Notes: generated by a model not told the origin, from the letters alone. DNA of 64,000 bases from Alloactinosynnema sp. L-07 (GCF_900070365.1 NZ_LN850107.1:1-64000), one strand, 5' to 3'. Counted from the stretch's first letter, positions 1 to 10,092 are shown. A program made the numbers and translations.

Positions 1-1316
1 CTGCGTTCCGACCCGGACACGGCCGGGTGACCACCGTCGCCGACTTCCACCGTGCCCGCTACCTCTACCAGCTCACCGGAGCCGGTCAGGCCGCCGAGGA
101 AGCGATCGCGGTCTACGAGGAGGCCATCGGCCGACGTGGGTCGCTGCAGTCGGTCGCGCTCGCGGACATCGCGGTGCAGCTGCGCGCGCTCGTGGAGGTC
201 GCTCGCGGAGAAGACCTTGATCCGGCGAAGGTGCATCTCCTGCTGCTCGCCCTCGCCGACCGCTTCACCGGACTGGCCGACAACGCGCAGGCGTTCATGG
301 CCTCGCTGCGCCGAGTGATCGACTTCGCGGACGGCGACGTCGCGGCCTTCGTGGCCTACAAGCAGCGGCTCATCGGCTACGTCGAGCGGTTCATCGCGGA
401 CCTGGCCGACCCGGCGCCGAGATCGCCGGGCTGCTGGCGCGCATCGAGGCCGATGACGTCGAACGCCTGCTGGCCGTCGCCCGCGTCGGGAAGCCGAGGA
501 CGCCGTTCCGGACGAGGACGGCTACGCGGATGTCCTGGCCGCCGCCGTGGCGGGCTGGCGCAACCGATGGCGTGGACTGCGCGACTGGTTCTGTCCGCGG
601 ACGCGCGGCACCTTCGCAGGCCCGGTTGCTCCGCGGCGCGGCGCTGAACGCGATCACCCAGCTCATCGACACGGTGTCCGCGCTGAACGAGCGCCGGTCC
701 GGAAGGTCGGACCGGGCCGCCGACTTCCGTGCGCTCGCCCGATGGTTCGCCAAGACCCCCGACGACGCCGCGGCGCACCGGCTGTGGAGGGTCGCGTTCG
801 GGCTGACCAGCACGCGACACCTCACCGTGACGGCCGCGACGCTGACGCCTGGGAGGCCGACCAGCCGACCCCGCAGACGCCGTGGGCGGACGCGCCCGCC
901 GTGCGGATCAGCCCCCAGCTGCGCAAGACCGGCGCCTACGAGCGGCGCGGCAGGCAGTCCCAGATCACTGATCGGCACGCCCATCGCCAGTTGCTGCTCG
1001 CCCACGCCGAGCGGGAAGCCGACGAAGTGGCCGAAGCCAGACGCCGCCTGGCCACCGACGGCCCGGTGCTGCTGTCCGACCTTGGCGTGTTGGAAGCGCG
1101 AACGTTTCGGCTGTTCCTGGGTCTGCTGGGGACGCGCTGTCCGCGCGGTCGCCGGACGACACGGAGGTCAAGACGACCACCGGCGACGGTTCGATGGAGA
1201 TCCGGTTGTCCCTGGTCGCCGACGGCGGCGAGGTCGCCATCGACACCGAAGACGGTGTTCTGCGTGGACCTGAGCACGTCATCGACATCATCGACCTCAT
1301 GCGGGGGACGGCGTGA
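1..1316 (+). pseudogene. jetA: Wadjet JetA-like protein (TIGR02677/DUF2397), 5' truncated and frame-broken
   Basis: The conceptual protein, assembled across frames, reads as the TIGR02677 (DUF2397) family, the first gene of the Wadjet operon class that also carries TIGR02678, TIGR02680 and TIGR02679. Wadjet complexes recognise and cleave circular plasmids; this subunit is thought to act as a kleisin-like partner of the SMC protein. The N-terminus lies off the window: the first codons (LRSDPDTA) already match the interior of the family. The frame is lost near 25, 413, 480, 590, 601, 846 and 1131. Each break is repaired by adding one G or C to a short run, after which the residues again look like family sequence, for example ALNAITQLIDTVSALNERR and the C-terminal EHVIDIIDLMRG. 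The stop TGA overlaps the next start (GTGA). Either the sequence has undercalled homopolymers or the gene is a very recent pseudogene. Family call is strong; intactness is unresolved. Confidence 0.75.
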
Positions 1317-2498
1317 CAGTGACGGATTCGCTGGCGGGCGATCGGCCCAGCAGCGGCGCAAGGCGCTGCGCGCGCTCCTGGTCCGGCCCCTGCTCGTGGC
1401 GGGGCGCGACGACGAGGCGATCAGGCTGGTGCGCGGACACGCGGGTGAGCTGCGCGAGTGGCTGGCGCGCGAGGCCGGGTGGCGCCTGCAGGTGGACGCG
1501 GAGTCCGTGCGGCTGTTCAAGACCGCGCCGACCACCACAGACAGCACGCACGCCGCTCGGGACGACAAGGGGAAGCCGCGTTCGGCAGGCGGCGGTATGT
1601 CCTGCTGTGCCTGGCGCTGGCGATCCTGGAACGCGCCGACGCGCAGATCACCCTCGGCAGGCTCGGAGGGCGTCATCGCGGCGGCGGCCGAGCCGGATCT
1701 GGCCGCCGCTGGAGTCTCGTTCACGTTGAGTCGCCGGGACGAGCGGTCCGACCTGGTCGCGGTCGTGCGGTGCTGTTGGAGTGGGGTGTGCTCGACCGGG
1801 TCGCGGGCGAGGAGGACGCTTACCTGTCCGACACCGGCGACGTCCTCTACGACGTTCGCAGGCGAGTGCTCGCCGCATTGCTCACCGGTCAGCGCGGTCC
1901 GTCCACAATAGACACAGACACCTTCGAGCGCAGGCTGGCCGAACTGACCGACGAGCCCGCGCCGGACACCGATGAGCTGAGGACCCGTGCCCTGCGGCAC
2001 CGCCTGACCCGTCGGCTGCTGGAGGACCCGGTCGTCTACTACGACGAACTCACCCCAGACGAGCGGGCCTACCTGGTCAATCAGCGGCACGCCATCACCC
2101 GCCGCATCACCGAGGCCACGGGCTGATCGCCGAGATGCGCGCCGAAGGGGTCGCCATGGTCGACGCCGACGACGAGCTCACCGATGTGCGGATGCCCGAG
2201 CAGCGCACGGATGGCCACGTCACCCTTCTCGTCGCCGAGCGGCTCGCGACCGGTCGGAACCAGTGTCGATCGATACGTTGGCCAGGTATGTCCGCACCCT
2301 GGCCGCCCAACACGTGACTACTGGCGCAAGGGCGTCACCGAGCCAGGCGCCGAACTGGAACTCCTCGATGTGGCGCTGGGCAAGCTGCGCGCGCTGCGGC
2401 TCGTCGCCGATCTGCCCGGTGCGATGGTCGTTCCGCTGCCCGCGATCGCCCGCTACGCCGTCGACGCCCCCACGATCAGGTCAGGAAAGGCGCGATGA
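1313..2498 (+). pseudogene. jetB: Wadjet JetB-like protein (TIGR02678/DUF2398), frame-broken
   Basis: Second gene of the Wadjet-type operon, TIGR02678 (DUF2398) family, the probable KITE-like partner of the SMC protein. It begins at a GTG overlapping the jetA stop and ends in an ATGA overlap with jetC, so the four genes are translationally coupled. Restored segments include ALRALLVRPLLVAGRDDEAI near the N-terminus, EDPVVYYDELTPDERAYLV in the middle and DYWRKGVTEPGAELELLDVA near the C-terminus. Frame breaks fall near 1344, 1575, 1664, 1766, 2120, 2250 and 2316; all but the one at 1664 (two bases) are fixed by one extra G or C. The restored length of about 395 codons suits the family, so no large piece is missing. 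The same caveat as for the neighbour applies: technical indels and recent decay cannot be separated from this sequence alone. Confidence 0.75.
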
Positions 2499-5400
2499 CC
2501 CAGGAGCCCCGGACCCAGCGCTGGCAGCCACTGCGCACCGGCTTGGTCGACCTCTTCTACTACGACGTCGAGGAATTCCACTTCCACGACGGCCGCCTGC
2601 TGTTCCGCGGCAACAACGGGACAGGCAAGTCCAAGTCCTCGCGTTGACCCTGCCGTTCCTGCTCGACGGCGACCTTGCCCCGCACCGCGTCGAACCCGAC
2701 GGCGATCGCAACAAGCGCATGGAATGGAACCTGCTGCTCGGCGGCAGACATCCGCACAGCGAGCGCCTCGGCTACACGTGGCTGGAGTTCGCAGACTGGA
2801 CGAGAATGGTGCGCCGGAATACCGCACGATCGGCTGTGGCCTCAAGGCCGTCGCGGGCCGCGGCATGGCACGTCACTGGTTCTTCGTCACCAGCCAGCGC
2901 GTCGGGCCGGAGTTCTCGCTGGTCAGCCCGACCAAGGTCGCCCTCACGCGGGAACGGCTCAAAGAGGCGGTGGCAGGGTTCGGGACGGTCTACGACACGG
3001 CGACCGACTATCGGCGGGCCGTGGACGAGGCCCTGTTCGGCCTCGGTTCCCATCGGTACGAGGCATTGGTCAACCTGCTCATCCAGCTTCGCCAGCCGCA
3101 GTTGACCAAGCGGCCGGATGAGAAACTGCTTCCCGTGCGCTGACCGAGGCGCTGCCTCCGCTGGACCAAACGCTGGTTGCGACCGTCGCCGACGCTTTCC
3201 GCGGTCTGGACGAGGAACGCGACGCGGTGCTCGGCCTGAGCGAGGCGAAGTCGGCCGCCGAGACGTTCCTCGGGCACTACCGCCGCTACGCGAGCGTGGC
3301 CGCCAAGCGCCGAAGTGTCCAACCCCGGCGCGCGCACAGCAAGTACGAGAAGCTCAGCGCGAGCCTGACGGAGGCGGACGCGGCGTTCCACGCGGCGGTG
3401 ACCGCGTTGGCCGCGGCCGAGACCAAGCTGGCTGAACTCGCGTCGGAACGGGCCGTGGTCGACGCGCGGATCCGGGCGCTGGAGAACAGCCCGAGATGGA
3501 CAACGCGCGCAAGCTGGCGGACGCGCGCGAAGAGGCCGATCGGCTCGCCCGGTTCGCTCAGGCGCGCGAACGCGACCAGGTCGCCGCCGCAGAGGGCCTG
3601 AACGCCAAGCGCGGCAAGCTCGATCGGGTCCGGCGGGACGCCGAGGGAGATGCCGCCGCCCTCACCAGGACGCGTTCCGCGGCGGACTCGCGCGCGGAGG
3701 ACGCGTGGCTGCGCGCCGAGCACGCCGGGATCATGTCCGTGTTCGGCGAAGAGGAACCGCCGTATGTGGACGCGGTCGCGGCGGCGGGCGCGCTGATGGA
3801 CAAGCGTCGCCGGATCGTCGCCGAACTCGACGGGCTGCTCATCGCGCGGGACCGAGCCCGAGCGGACTTGCTTTCCGCGCGACAGGAAGTGGAGCGGATC
3901 ACCGGGGAACAGCAGGAGGCCGAGGAGCGGATCGGCCACGCCGCGGCGGTGTCGCCGCGGCGGGCGCGGAACTCGTGGCGGACTGCGTGGCCTACCTGGC
4001 GGCGGCGACCGGGTTCGCGATAGCCGACGTCGACGCCGTGATCGGTGACCTTGAGGGGTGGGTGGAGTCGGCGACCGGACCGAACCCGGTCACCGCCGCG
4101 GTCGACCAAGCGGTGTCCGACGCGACGGCCGACCTGGGCAGGCGGCAGGCATCCGTCGACGCGGAGTCGGCCGCCGTCAAGCGCGAGACGGCCGACGTCG
4201 AGCCGAGGTCCGTCGCCTGACCGCGGGTGGGCACGACGCGCCGCCGTCGCCCCACACCCGCGATCCGATCGGCCGTGCGGGCAGGCCGGGCGCTCCACTG
4301 TGGAGGGTGGTGGACTTCGCCGACGGTGTGGGCGACGCCGATCGGGCGGGACTGGAGGCCGCGCTGGAGGCGTCGGGCATCCTGGACGCGTGGGTGACTC
4401 CGGACGGGGAACTCCGGGACAGGATCACTGACGACACAATCGTTCGGCCCACGGGTCCCGCGCCGGGCGGCGGCCTGGCCCAGCTCTTGGTCCCCGCGAT
4501 CGACCGAGCCGACGAGTCCGCCGCGGCGCTGGACGACGCGGCTGTCGCCACGGTGCTGCGGTCCATCGGCGTCGGGGAAGGCACCACGTGGGTCGATGTC
4601 GACGGCCGGTTCCAGGTCGGCGTGCTGGCGGGTTCCTGGCACAAGGACTCCGCCGTCTACCTCGGCGAGGGCGCCCGCGAGGCGGCCCGCCGGGCGCGGC
4701 TCGCGTTCCTACGCTCGGAACTCGACCGCCTGGCGGAGCTCATCAACGAGTTGGCGGCCGCGAGGCGCGAACTGGATGCCATGCTGGACGTCCTCCGGCA
4801 AGAGCGAAAGCGGTTGCCCGCCGACGAGCCGCTTCGCGAGGCGCACAGCGCTCTCGCCGCCGCGCACGCCGCCAAGCGAGTCATCGATCAGAACCTCGGC
4901 GCGGCGGCAGTCCGCGCGAAGGAATCGGCGGATCAAGCGGCTGTGGCCGAGCGACGGGCCGACGAGTTCGCCGATGATGTGAGCCTTCCCGCCGATCGCG
5001 CCCGGCTCGACGACGTGCGCGCCGCGACCGGGGAGTATCGGATCGCGCTGACCGGGTTGTGGCCCGCGGCCCAGGCCGCGTGGCGGGCGGCACGCGAGGT
5101 GACCGAGGTCGAGGAGGAGATGGCCACCGCCGAGGAGAAGCTGGCGGTCGCCGCCGAGGAGGCAGGCGAGGCGCGGGAGCGGTCGCTGGCCGCCGACGAG
5201 ACCTTGAACGTCCTCATCGAGACCGCGGGCGCGGGCGTCGACGATCTCTACCGCAAGCTGAACGCGGCCAAGGCGGCACTCGAAGCCGCCGCGGCGACGG
5301 AGAAGCACGCCCGCGCGTCGGAATCCCAGGCACTTGGGGACAAAGGCAAGGCCGAAGGACTCCGCGAGCGGTTGGCGGATGAGATCCAGGAGGCCACGCA

Positions 5401-6559
5401 GGAGCGTGCCACCGCCATCGACGACCTCCGGGCCTTCACCGCGACCGGCCTGCTGGCCACCGCGCTCCCTGATCTCGACACCCCGGACCCGAACACCGAA
5501 TGGGCCGCCAAGCCCGCCGTCGCCGTCGCCCGCGCCATCAACGCCGCCTTGGAGGGGCTGGACGACGCCGACCGGCCGTGGGAACTGATCCAGCAGCGGG
5601 TGACCGCCGAGCACAAGCTGCTGACCGACGCCCTTTCGCGGCAAGGACATTCCGTCGGGATGACCGTGCGCAGCGGCGTGATCGTGGTGGACGTCCGGTT
5701 CCAGGGCCGCACCCTGGACGTGCCGACCCTGGTCGACGCCCTCGCCGCCGAGACCGAGCAGCGCGCGACCCTGCTGTCGGCCAAGGAACGCGAGATCCTG
5801 GAGAACCACCTGATCAACGAGGTCGCAGGCACGCTCCAGGAACTGATCGCCGGAGCCGAACAGCAGGTGAGCGGTATCAACGCCGATCTGGAGGCCAGGC
5901 CCACCTCCACCGGGATGCGCCTGCGGCTGCTCTGGAAGTCGGCGAAGTCCGCGCCGGACGGACTGGACCGCGTCCGCGACCGTCTGCTCCGCCAGACCGC
6001 CGACGCCTGGAGCCCGGCCGACCGCGCGCTGGTGGGCGGGTTCCTACAGGAGCAGATCAACCGGGAACACAGCGAGGACATCGGCGGCGGCTGGGCCGAC
6101 CAGCTCACCCGCGCGCTGGACTACCGAAGCTGGCACGAGTTCGCCATCCAACGCTTCCAGGACGGCCAGTGGCGGTCCGCGTCCGGCCCAGCATCGGGCG
6201 GTGAACGCGTCCTCGCCGCGTCGGTCCCGTTGTTCGCGGCAGCGTCGTCCTTCTACAGTTCAGCGGGCAATCCCCACGCCCCCAGGCTGATCGCGCTCGA
6301 CGAGGCCTTCGCGGGCGTCGATGACGATTCCCGCGCGAAGTGCCTCGGCCTGCTCGCGTCGTTCGACCTGGACGTGGTGATGACCAGCGAACGGGAATGG
6401 GGCTGTTACCCGGAAGTGCCCGGCCTCGCCATCTCCCAACTCACCCGCCGCGACGGAATCGACGCCGTCCTGGTCACCCCGTGGCGCTGGGATGGCAAGC
6501 AGCGCAGCAAACTCCCGCGCCCGGGCTCCGGGTCGATCACCGGATCGCTGTTCGACTGA
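2495..6559 (+). pseudogene. jetC: Wadjet JetC-like SMC/SbcC ATPase (TIGR02680), frame-broken in its first 1.7 kb
   Basis: SMC-like motor ATPase of the Wadjet operon, TIGR02680 family. The start ATG overlaps the jetB stop. A Walker A motif GNNGTGKS lies about 45 codons in. Long stretches rich in Ala, Glu and Arg follow (about 3200-4000 and 4650-5450) and suggest coiled-coil arms. The C-terminal ATPase half carries the ABC signature SGGERVLAAS near 6195 and Walker B with D-loop, LIALDEAFAGVDDD, near 6290. The frame is broken near 2634, 2797, 3136, 3492, 3953 and 4207, each repaired by one added base. From 4208 to the stop the gene reads open for about 780 codons. As written, an active ATPase cannot be made because the Walker A half is out of frame with the signature half. 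Restored length is about 1,355 residues, normal for the family. Confidence 0.8.
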
Positions 6560-6615
6560 TGGACACCATTCGGCTGCACAGGGGCAGCCTGGATCTCGCG
6601 TGGCTGGTCGGCTGA
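6559..6615 (+). repeat. 18-codon ORF, degenerate duplicate of the jetD 5' end
   Basis: Between jetC and jetD lies a short ORF whose ATG overlaps the jetC stop (TGATG) and whose own stop overlaps the jetD start, again as TGATG. Its product (MDTIRLHR..LDLAWLVG) is nearly the same as the first residues of JetD (MDTDRLHR..PDLAWLVD). It is therefore a tandem copy of the first 20 or so codons that has lost a few codons and gained a stop. It keeps the chain of stop-start couplings intact and could work as a translational relay. It could equally be a harmless slippage product. Confidence 0.6.
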
Positions 6616-7877
6616 TGGATACCGACCGCCTGCACCGGCTGCTGGGCAACCCGGACCTCGCGTGGCTGGTCGACCGGGTCCGCGCCCGCCTGGAGAAGAC
6701 CGCGCCGCTGACCGGCACGGTCACACTCCCGAACGCTCGCCCTGAACAGCGTCGAGCGGTCGAGCTGCTGCTCGGCCGTCGCGCGGGTCGGGGAACCTCC
6801 GTGTCGGTCTCCCTTGATGAACTGGACGGCCTGCTGCGCACGGGCGGCATCGCACCTGAAGGTCTTGGGCAGGCGGTGCGGGTCCTGCTCGGCGACATCC
6901 GGGACATCGCCGCCGAACAGTCCACCGCCCGAGCCGCGTGGGCGGCGGCTTTCGCCCCAGCGGACGCCTTGGTGCGCGGACGCCCGGATCTGCACCGCTG
7001 GCTGGACTGGTTGACCGCAACCGGGCTGGTTCGCCGACTCGCCCCGGAGCCCGATCAGGCCGCCGACCTGCTGCTCAAGGCAGTGCGAGTCATCGAGGCG
7101 CTGCCCTCACCGGGCATCGCCCTCGGGAGACTCGCCGCGGATCGAGCTGGTGGCGCACACGCCCTTGACGATGGGCAACCGCTGGCCACGGTCGTCCTCG
7201 CGGCAGCGCGGGTCCTCGCGGGCACGAATCCGACCGGCGCGGGCAACGCCGCTGAACGTCGCACCGCGTGGTCGGCTGTCGGTGTCCATCGGGATGACCT
7301 CTCGTCCACCGTGCTGTGCGCAGGGCTGCCAGGGAGCGGCGAGTCCTTCGTGGGTCGGGTCTTGGGCCTGGCCAGGGCTGCGGGGGAACCGTGCGTGGTG
7401 ACGCTGCGGCAGCTTGTGCGAGGCAGCCCCCAACTGGGCGTCGGCGAAGGCCGGGTGTGGGTCTGCGAGAACCCCATCGTCGTCGCCACCGCCGCGGACG
7501 AACTGGGACCGGCCTGCCCGCCACTGGTTTGTCTAGCCGGCCAACCGTCCGCCGCGGCGGTGGAACTGCTGACCCTGCTCGCGACCCAAGGCGCCGACTT
7601 CGGCTACCACGGCGACTTCGACTGGGGCGGCGTCAGCATCGCCAACACCTTGTCGCGTCACATCACGTGGCGGCCTTGGCGGTTCGACGCGGGAACCTAC
7701 GAACTCGCGGTCCGCGCACACGGCGGTGAGGAACTGCGGGGATCGCCGGTGACCGCGGCCTGGGACCCCGGCCTGCGGCCGGCGTTGGTACGGGGTGCGC
7801 GCAAGTTCGAGGAAGAACTCTTCCTGTCCGACCTGATAGCCGACCTTAGGCTGGACGCGGATGGGCGAATGGGTTGA
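6615..7877 (+). CDS. jetD: Wadjet JetD-like nuclease subunit (TIGR02679; DUF3323 plus DUF2399)
   Basis: 420-residue protein of the TIGR02679 family, the last gene of the Wadjet-type operon and the presumed DNA-cleaving subunit. Known JetD proteins carry a toprim-like catalytic domain. Here the C-terminal DUF2399 part contains VCENPIVV (Glu about residue 285) and GYHGDFDWGGVSIAN (Asp-x-Asp about residues 336-338), the expected acidic metal-binding positions. The N-terminal half (DUF3323-like) has no recognisable motif. The reading frame is intact, unlike jetA, jetB and the first part of jetC. The start was chosen because the ATG overlaps the preceding short ORF and begins the family-like MDTDRLHRLL. 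Its 3' end overlaps the convergent vapC by 32 bp. The family assignment is firm; catalytic function is inferred from the family. Confidence 0.82.
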   Translation: MDTDRLHRLLGNPDLAWLVDRVRARLEKTAPLTGTVTLPNARPEQRRAVELLLGRRAGRGTSVSVSLDELDGLLRTGGIAPEGLGQAVRVLLGDIRDIAAEQSTARAAWAAAFAPADALVRGRPDLHRWLDWLTATGLVRRLAPEPDQAADLLLKAVRVIEALPSPGIALGRLAADRAGGAHALDDGQPLATVVLAAARVLAGTNPTGAGNAAERRTAWSAVGVHRDDLSSTVLCAGLPGSGESFVGRVLGLARAAGEPCVVTLRQLVRGSPQLGVGEGRVWVCENPIVVATAADELGPACPPLVCLAGQPSAAAVELLTLLATQGADFGYHGDFDWGGVSIANTLSRHITWRPWRFDAGTYELAVRAHGGEELRGSPVTAAWDPGLRPALVRGARKFEEELFLSDLIADLRLDADGRMG

Positions 7878-8271
7878 GCAGGCGAACGCCGGTCGGTTCG
7901 AAGTCCTTGACGTTGCGGGTGACCACAGTCCAGCCCCGAACCCGCGCGGTCGCCGCGATCAACGCATCAGCCATCGGCGTCAGATGCCGCGAGCTATCGT
8001 GACCCCACTCTTCGGCGATGTCGGCGTCGATCGGGATGACGCGGTCGGCGAACTTGTCTTTCGTCGCCGCCAGCCACGATTCGTACTGCGCCGCCTGGCG
8101 GTGAGCCGATCGATGTTGGAGCCGTGAGATGCCCCGCCGGATCTCGCCGATGGTGACGACACTGATGTAGAGGTCATCGACGTGGACGCGCGCGAACCAG
8201 TCGGCCACTCCGGCGTCGGGCTCGGCCTTGCGCCACTCCGAGAGGACGTTCGTGTCGAGCAGGTAGGTCAC
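7846..8271 (-). CDS. vapC: VapC-family PIN-domain toxin (FitB-like)
   Basis: 141-residue PIN-domain ribonuclease, the toxin of a type II toxin-antitoxin pair. The acidic metal-binding set is complete: Asp6 in LLDTNVLSEW, Glu43 in TIGEIRRG, Asp102 in MADALIAATA, and Asp123 in TRNVKDF. Length and motifs match VapC/FitB proteins, which cleave tRNA or rRNA when the antitoxin is degraded. The GTG start overlaps the antitoxin stop by three bases, the usual coupling of such pairs. The 3' end runs 32 bp into jetD on the other strand, so transcription of either gene could interfere with the other. Target RNA cannot be told from sequence. Confidence 0.88.
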   Translation of the reverse strand: MTYLLDTNVLSEWRKAEPDAGVADWFARVHVDDLYISVVTIGEIRRGISRLQHRSAHRQAAQYESWLAATKDKFADRVIPIDADIAEEWGHDSSRHLTPMADALIAATARVRGWTVVTRNVKDFEPTGVRLLNPFAHPRPA

Positions 8272-8585
8272 TGTGCTGCCCCGTCGGCCAGACCGAGTTC
8301 GATCTCGAAGTCCGTCGCGCGGGGCAGGTCGTTCTTACGCTCGGCCTCGATCTCGTCGAAGACATCGACTTCATCCATGTCGTCACTCTTGGGGAACGCC
8401 ATCAGATGCTCGATGAAGTCGCCCGTCCGACCGCTGAGGCGACGGTACTCCCGAATGTCGATCAGCACCGCGACGTCCTCGCCATGTCTGGTAATCGTCT
8501 GCGGCCCTTCCCGCTCGACGGCGCGCAGCACCTCGCTAAAGCGCTGCTTTGCCTCCTGAACCTGCCAGTGCGCGTGTTCTGACAT
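8268..8585 (-). CDS. Phd/YefM-family antitoxin
   Basis: 105-residue partner of the PIN toxin. The N-terminal 60 residues look like the Phd/YefM fold: QVQEAKQRFSEVLRAV, then GPQTITRHGEDVAVLI and the EYRRLSGR turn. The C-terminal 45 residues are acidic (DDMDEVDVFDEIEAE) and would wrap the toxin. Such antitoxins bind their own promoter as dimers and repress the operon. The ATG at 8585 was chosen because the domain begins there; an upstream open frame has no coding character. A promoter candidate lies 28-55 bp upstream. Confidence 0.82.
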   Translation of the reverse strand: MSEHAHWQVQEAKQRFSEVLRAVEREGPQTITRHGEDVAVLIDIREYRRLSGRTGDFIEHLMAFPKSDDMDEVDVFDEIEAERKNDLPRATDFEIELGLADGAAQ

Positions 8586-8612
8586 CGCCAGCTCCCTATC
8601 TAGACAGCACAG

Positions 8613-8640
8613 ACTATAGCGTCCGACGACGTTGGCGCAA
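8613..8640 (-). promoter_or_regulatory. Candidate sigma70-type promoter for the toxin-antitoxin operon
   Basis: On the minus strand TTGCGC (8640-8635) and TATAGT (8618-8613) are separated by 16 bp, and the -10 ends 27 bp before the antitoxin start. This predicts a leader of about 20 nt. The fit to the housekeeping consensus is good for such GC-rich DNA, but no transcription start is known. Confidence 0.5.
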
Positions 8641-9162
8641 TCGGTGACCGGCCCGCGCGATTGTTCGACGAGCCCGTCGCCGCCGTTCCCTGTGGCGGAC
8701 CTCGCCGCGGCTCCCCTGATCACACCGCGATGGCGTCGGTGAGCTGGTTGACCTGGTCGAGTAGATCGTCGGGTGCGAGGGTCAGGTCGAGCGCGTGGCA
8801 GACGATCTCCACACCCGCCCGCGCCACGACGCCGCTGGGCCAACGGAATCATCCAGCAGGCCGTCGCCCACGTCATCGAAGATCCGCCGCTGCGGAACGG
8901 CCGCGGCGGCGCACTCTGTGGAACCTGGCTGATCGCCGTGTCAGCGCCGCCTGGTCCGCGGCTCCGCGCCGTAACGGTTCGGCCGTGTGCGGACTGCGTC
9001 AGGCTGATCATGACTTCGGCTTGACGCGCGTCTTGACCAAGATCGGGTGACGGTCTCGTCCATGATCACGGACGGTTGGGGAGTACCCGACTAAGATCGC
9101 TATTGGGTGCCCATTAGAGTGGCGCGATTGTTAGCCCAAATGGCGTATTCGGAAGGTGTTCT
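8641..9162. other. 520-bp stretch without an intact gene; possible gene remnants
   Basis: No convincing complete gene lies here. On the minus strand, about 8840 down to 8720, codons for EIVCHALDLTLAPDDLLDQV end in a stop and look like the tail of a lost protein. On the plus strand, 8840-9024, an ORF without a good start has CG and CxxC pairs (GGALCGTWL, RPCADCVRL), reminiscent of small actinobacterial zinc-ribbon-like proteins. Both may be debris beside the defence operon. From 9060 the DNA is AT-richer and probably holds the promoter of the carbonic anhydrase gene. Confidence 0.3.
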
Positions 9163-9894
9163 GTGATCAGTCGTCGTTTGCTCGTTCTTGCCGCCGTACT
9201 CGCTCTACCTGGTCTGGTGCTGACCGCAGGTGGGTCGGTCGCCCAATCACTGCCGAGGCAGAGTCCGATCAACATCACCGCCGCCGCGCTGCGCGCGGAC
9301 TGGCCGTCGTCGCCACTGCGGATCGACTACGGGTGGACCGATGTCTCCCTTGAGTACGTGAGCAGAGACGGCGATCGCGCTGTCCGTGGCGAGGAGGAGA
9401 CCGAGCAGGGCATGGTCGAGCCCGGCGCGGGGCGGGTCGCGCTGGCGGGCGTCCGGTATGACCTGGTCCAGTTCCATTTCCACACCCCGGCCGAACACCG
9501 GTTCGGCGGTCTCGCCGCACCGATGGAGTTGCATCTGGTGCATCGGGACGCGACCGGGAAGCTCTTGGTGATCGGGGTTCCGCTGGTGGTCGGCGGTGGC
9601 GGCTCCACTGTGGACACCGTGTTGCGTACCCTCGCGCCGGAGTGTGGGCCTGCGGTGGCGGTGGGGCGGATCGATTTGAACGGGCTGCTGCCCGCCGAGC
9701 GCTCGTCGCTGCGCTATGACGGGTCGCTCACCACGGCGCCGTTCACTGAGGGGGTGCGGTGGGTGTTGATGCGGGAGAAGCACGTCGCCGCGGCGACGGT
9801 GGCGCGGTTCCAGGAGCTGTTCGCCGACGGGAACTCTCGGCAGGCCCAGCCGCTCAACGGGCGCGGTGTCCACATCGAGCCCGATGTCTGGTAA
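9163..9894 (+). CDS. Secreted alpha-class carbonic anhydrase lacking the N-terminal segment
   Basis: 243-residue exported protein that should hydrate CO2 to bicarbonate. A signal peptide (RRLLVLAAVLALPGLVL, cleaved near residue 28) is followed directly by QSPINI. The three zinc histidines of alpha-carbonic anhydrases are present at about residues 105 and 107 (QFHFHTPAEH) and 124 (MELHLVH). The substrate-pocket segment reads SLTTAPFTEGVRWVL, where most relatives have a PPCTEG-like sequence, and QPLNGR near the C-terminus matches the usual RPxNxR region. The family's N-terminal stretch before QSPI (WxYxGxxGPxxWG) is absent, so this is a shortened version. The GTG start is preceded by GGAAGG. 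It lies 198 bp upstream of the giant exported protein in the same direction. Activity is likely but not certain. Confidence 0.82.
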   Translation: MISRRLLVLAAVLALPGLVLTAGGSVAQSLPRQSPINITAAALRADWPSSPLRIDYGWTDVSLEYVSRDGDRAVRGEEETEQGMVEPGAGRVALAGVRYDLVQFHFHTPAEHRFGGLAAPMELHLVHRDATGKLLVIGVPLVVGGGGSTVDTVLRTLAPECGPAVAVGRIDLNGLLPAERSSLRYDGSLTTAPFTEGVRWVLMREKHVAAATVARFQELFADGNSRQAQPLNGRGVHIEPDVW

Positions 9895-10092
9895 TTGGGA
9901 ACAGATTACTCCAAACGGGGTGTCCTGGTTGGAAACCCACAGATCATGGTGCCGCGCCCGGACCAGTCGCGCGGCCGTTCGGTGGATAGGGGGTTGCTTC
10001 CCCCGCCGGATCGGGGACAGGCTGTTCGACGGACGTACGTGAGCGGGGGCTCGGTCGTCGGGCTCCCCGCCGTGCGGTGGGGACGGGGGAGT

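Noticed and set aside
400-4210. Programmed ribosomal frameshifting in jetA, jetB and jetC
   Set aside because: About twenty shifts, at unrelated short G/C runs, without slippery heptamers or pseudoknots, cannot be programmed events.
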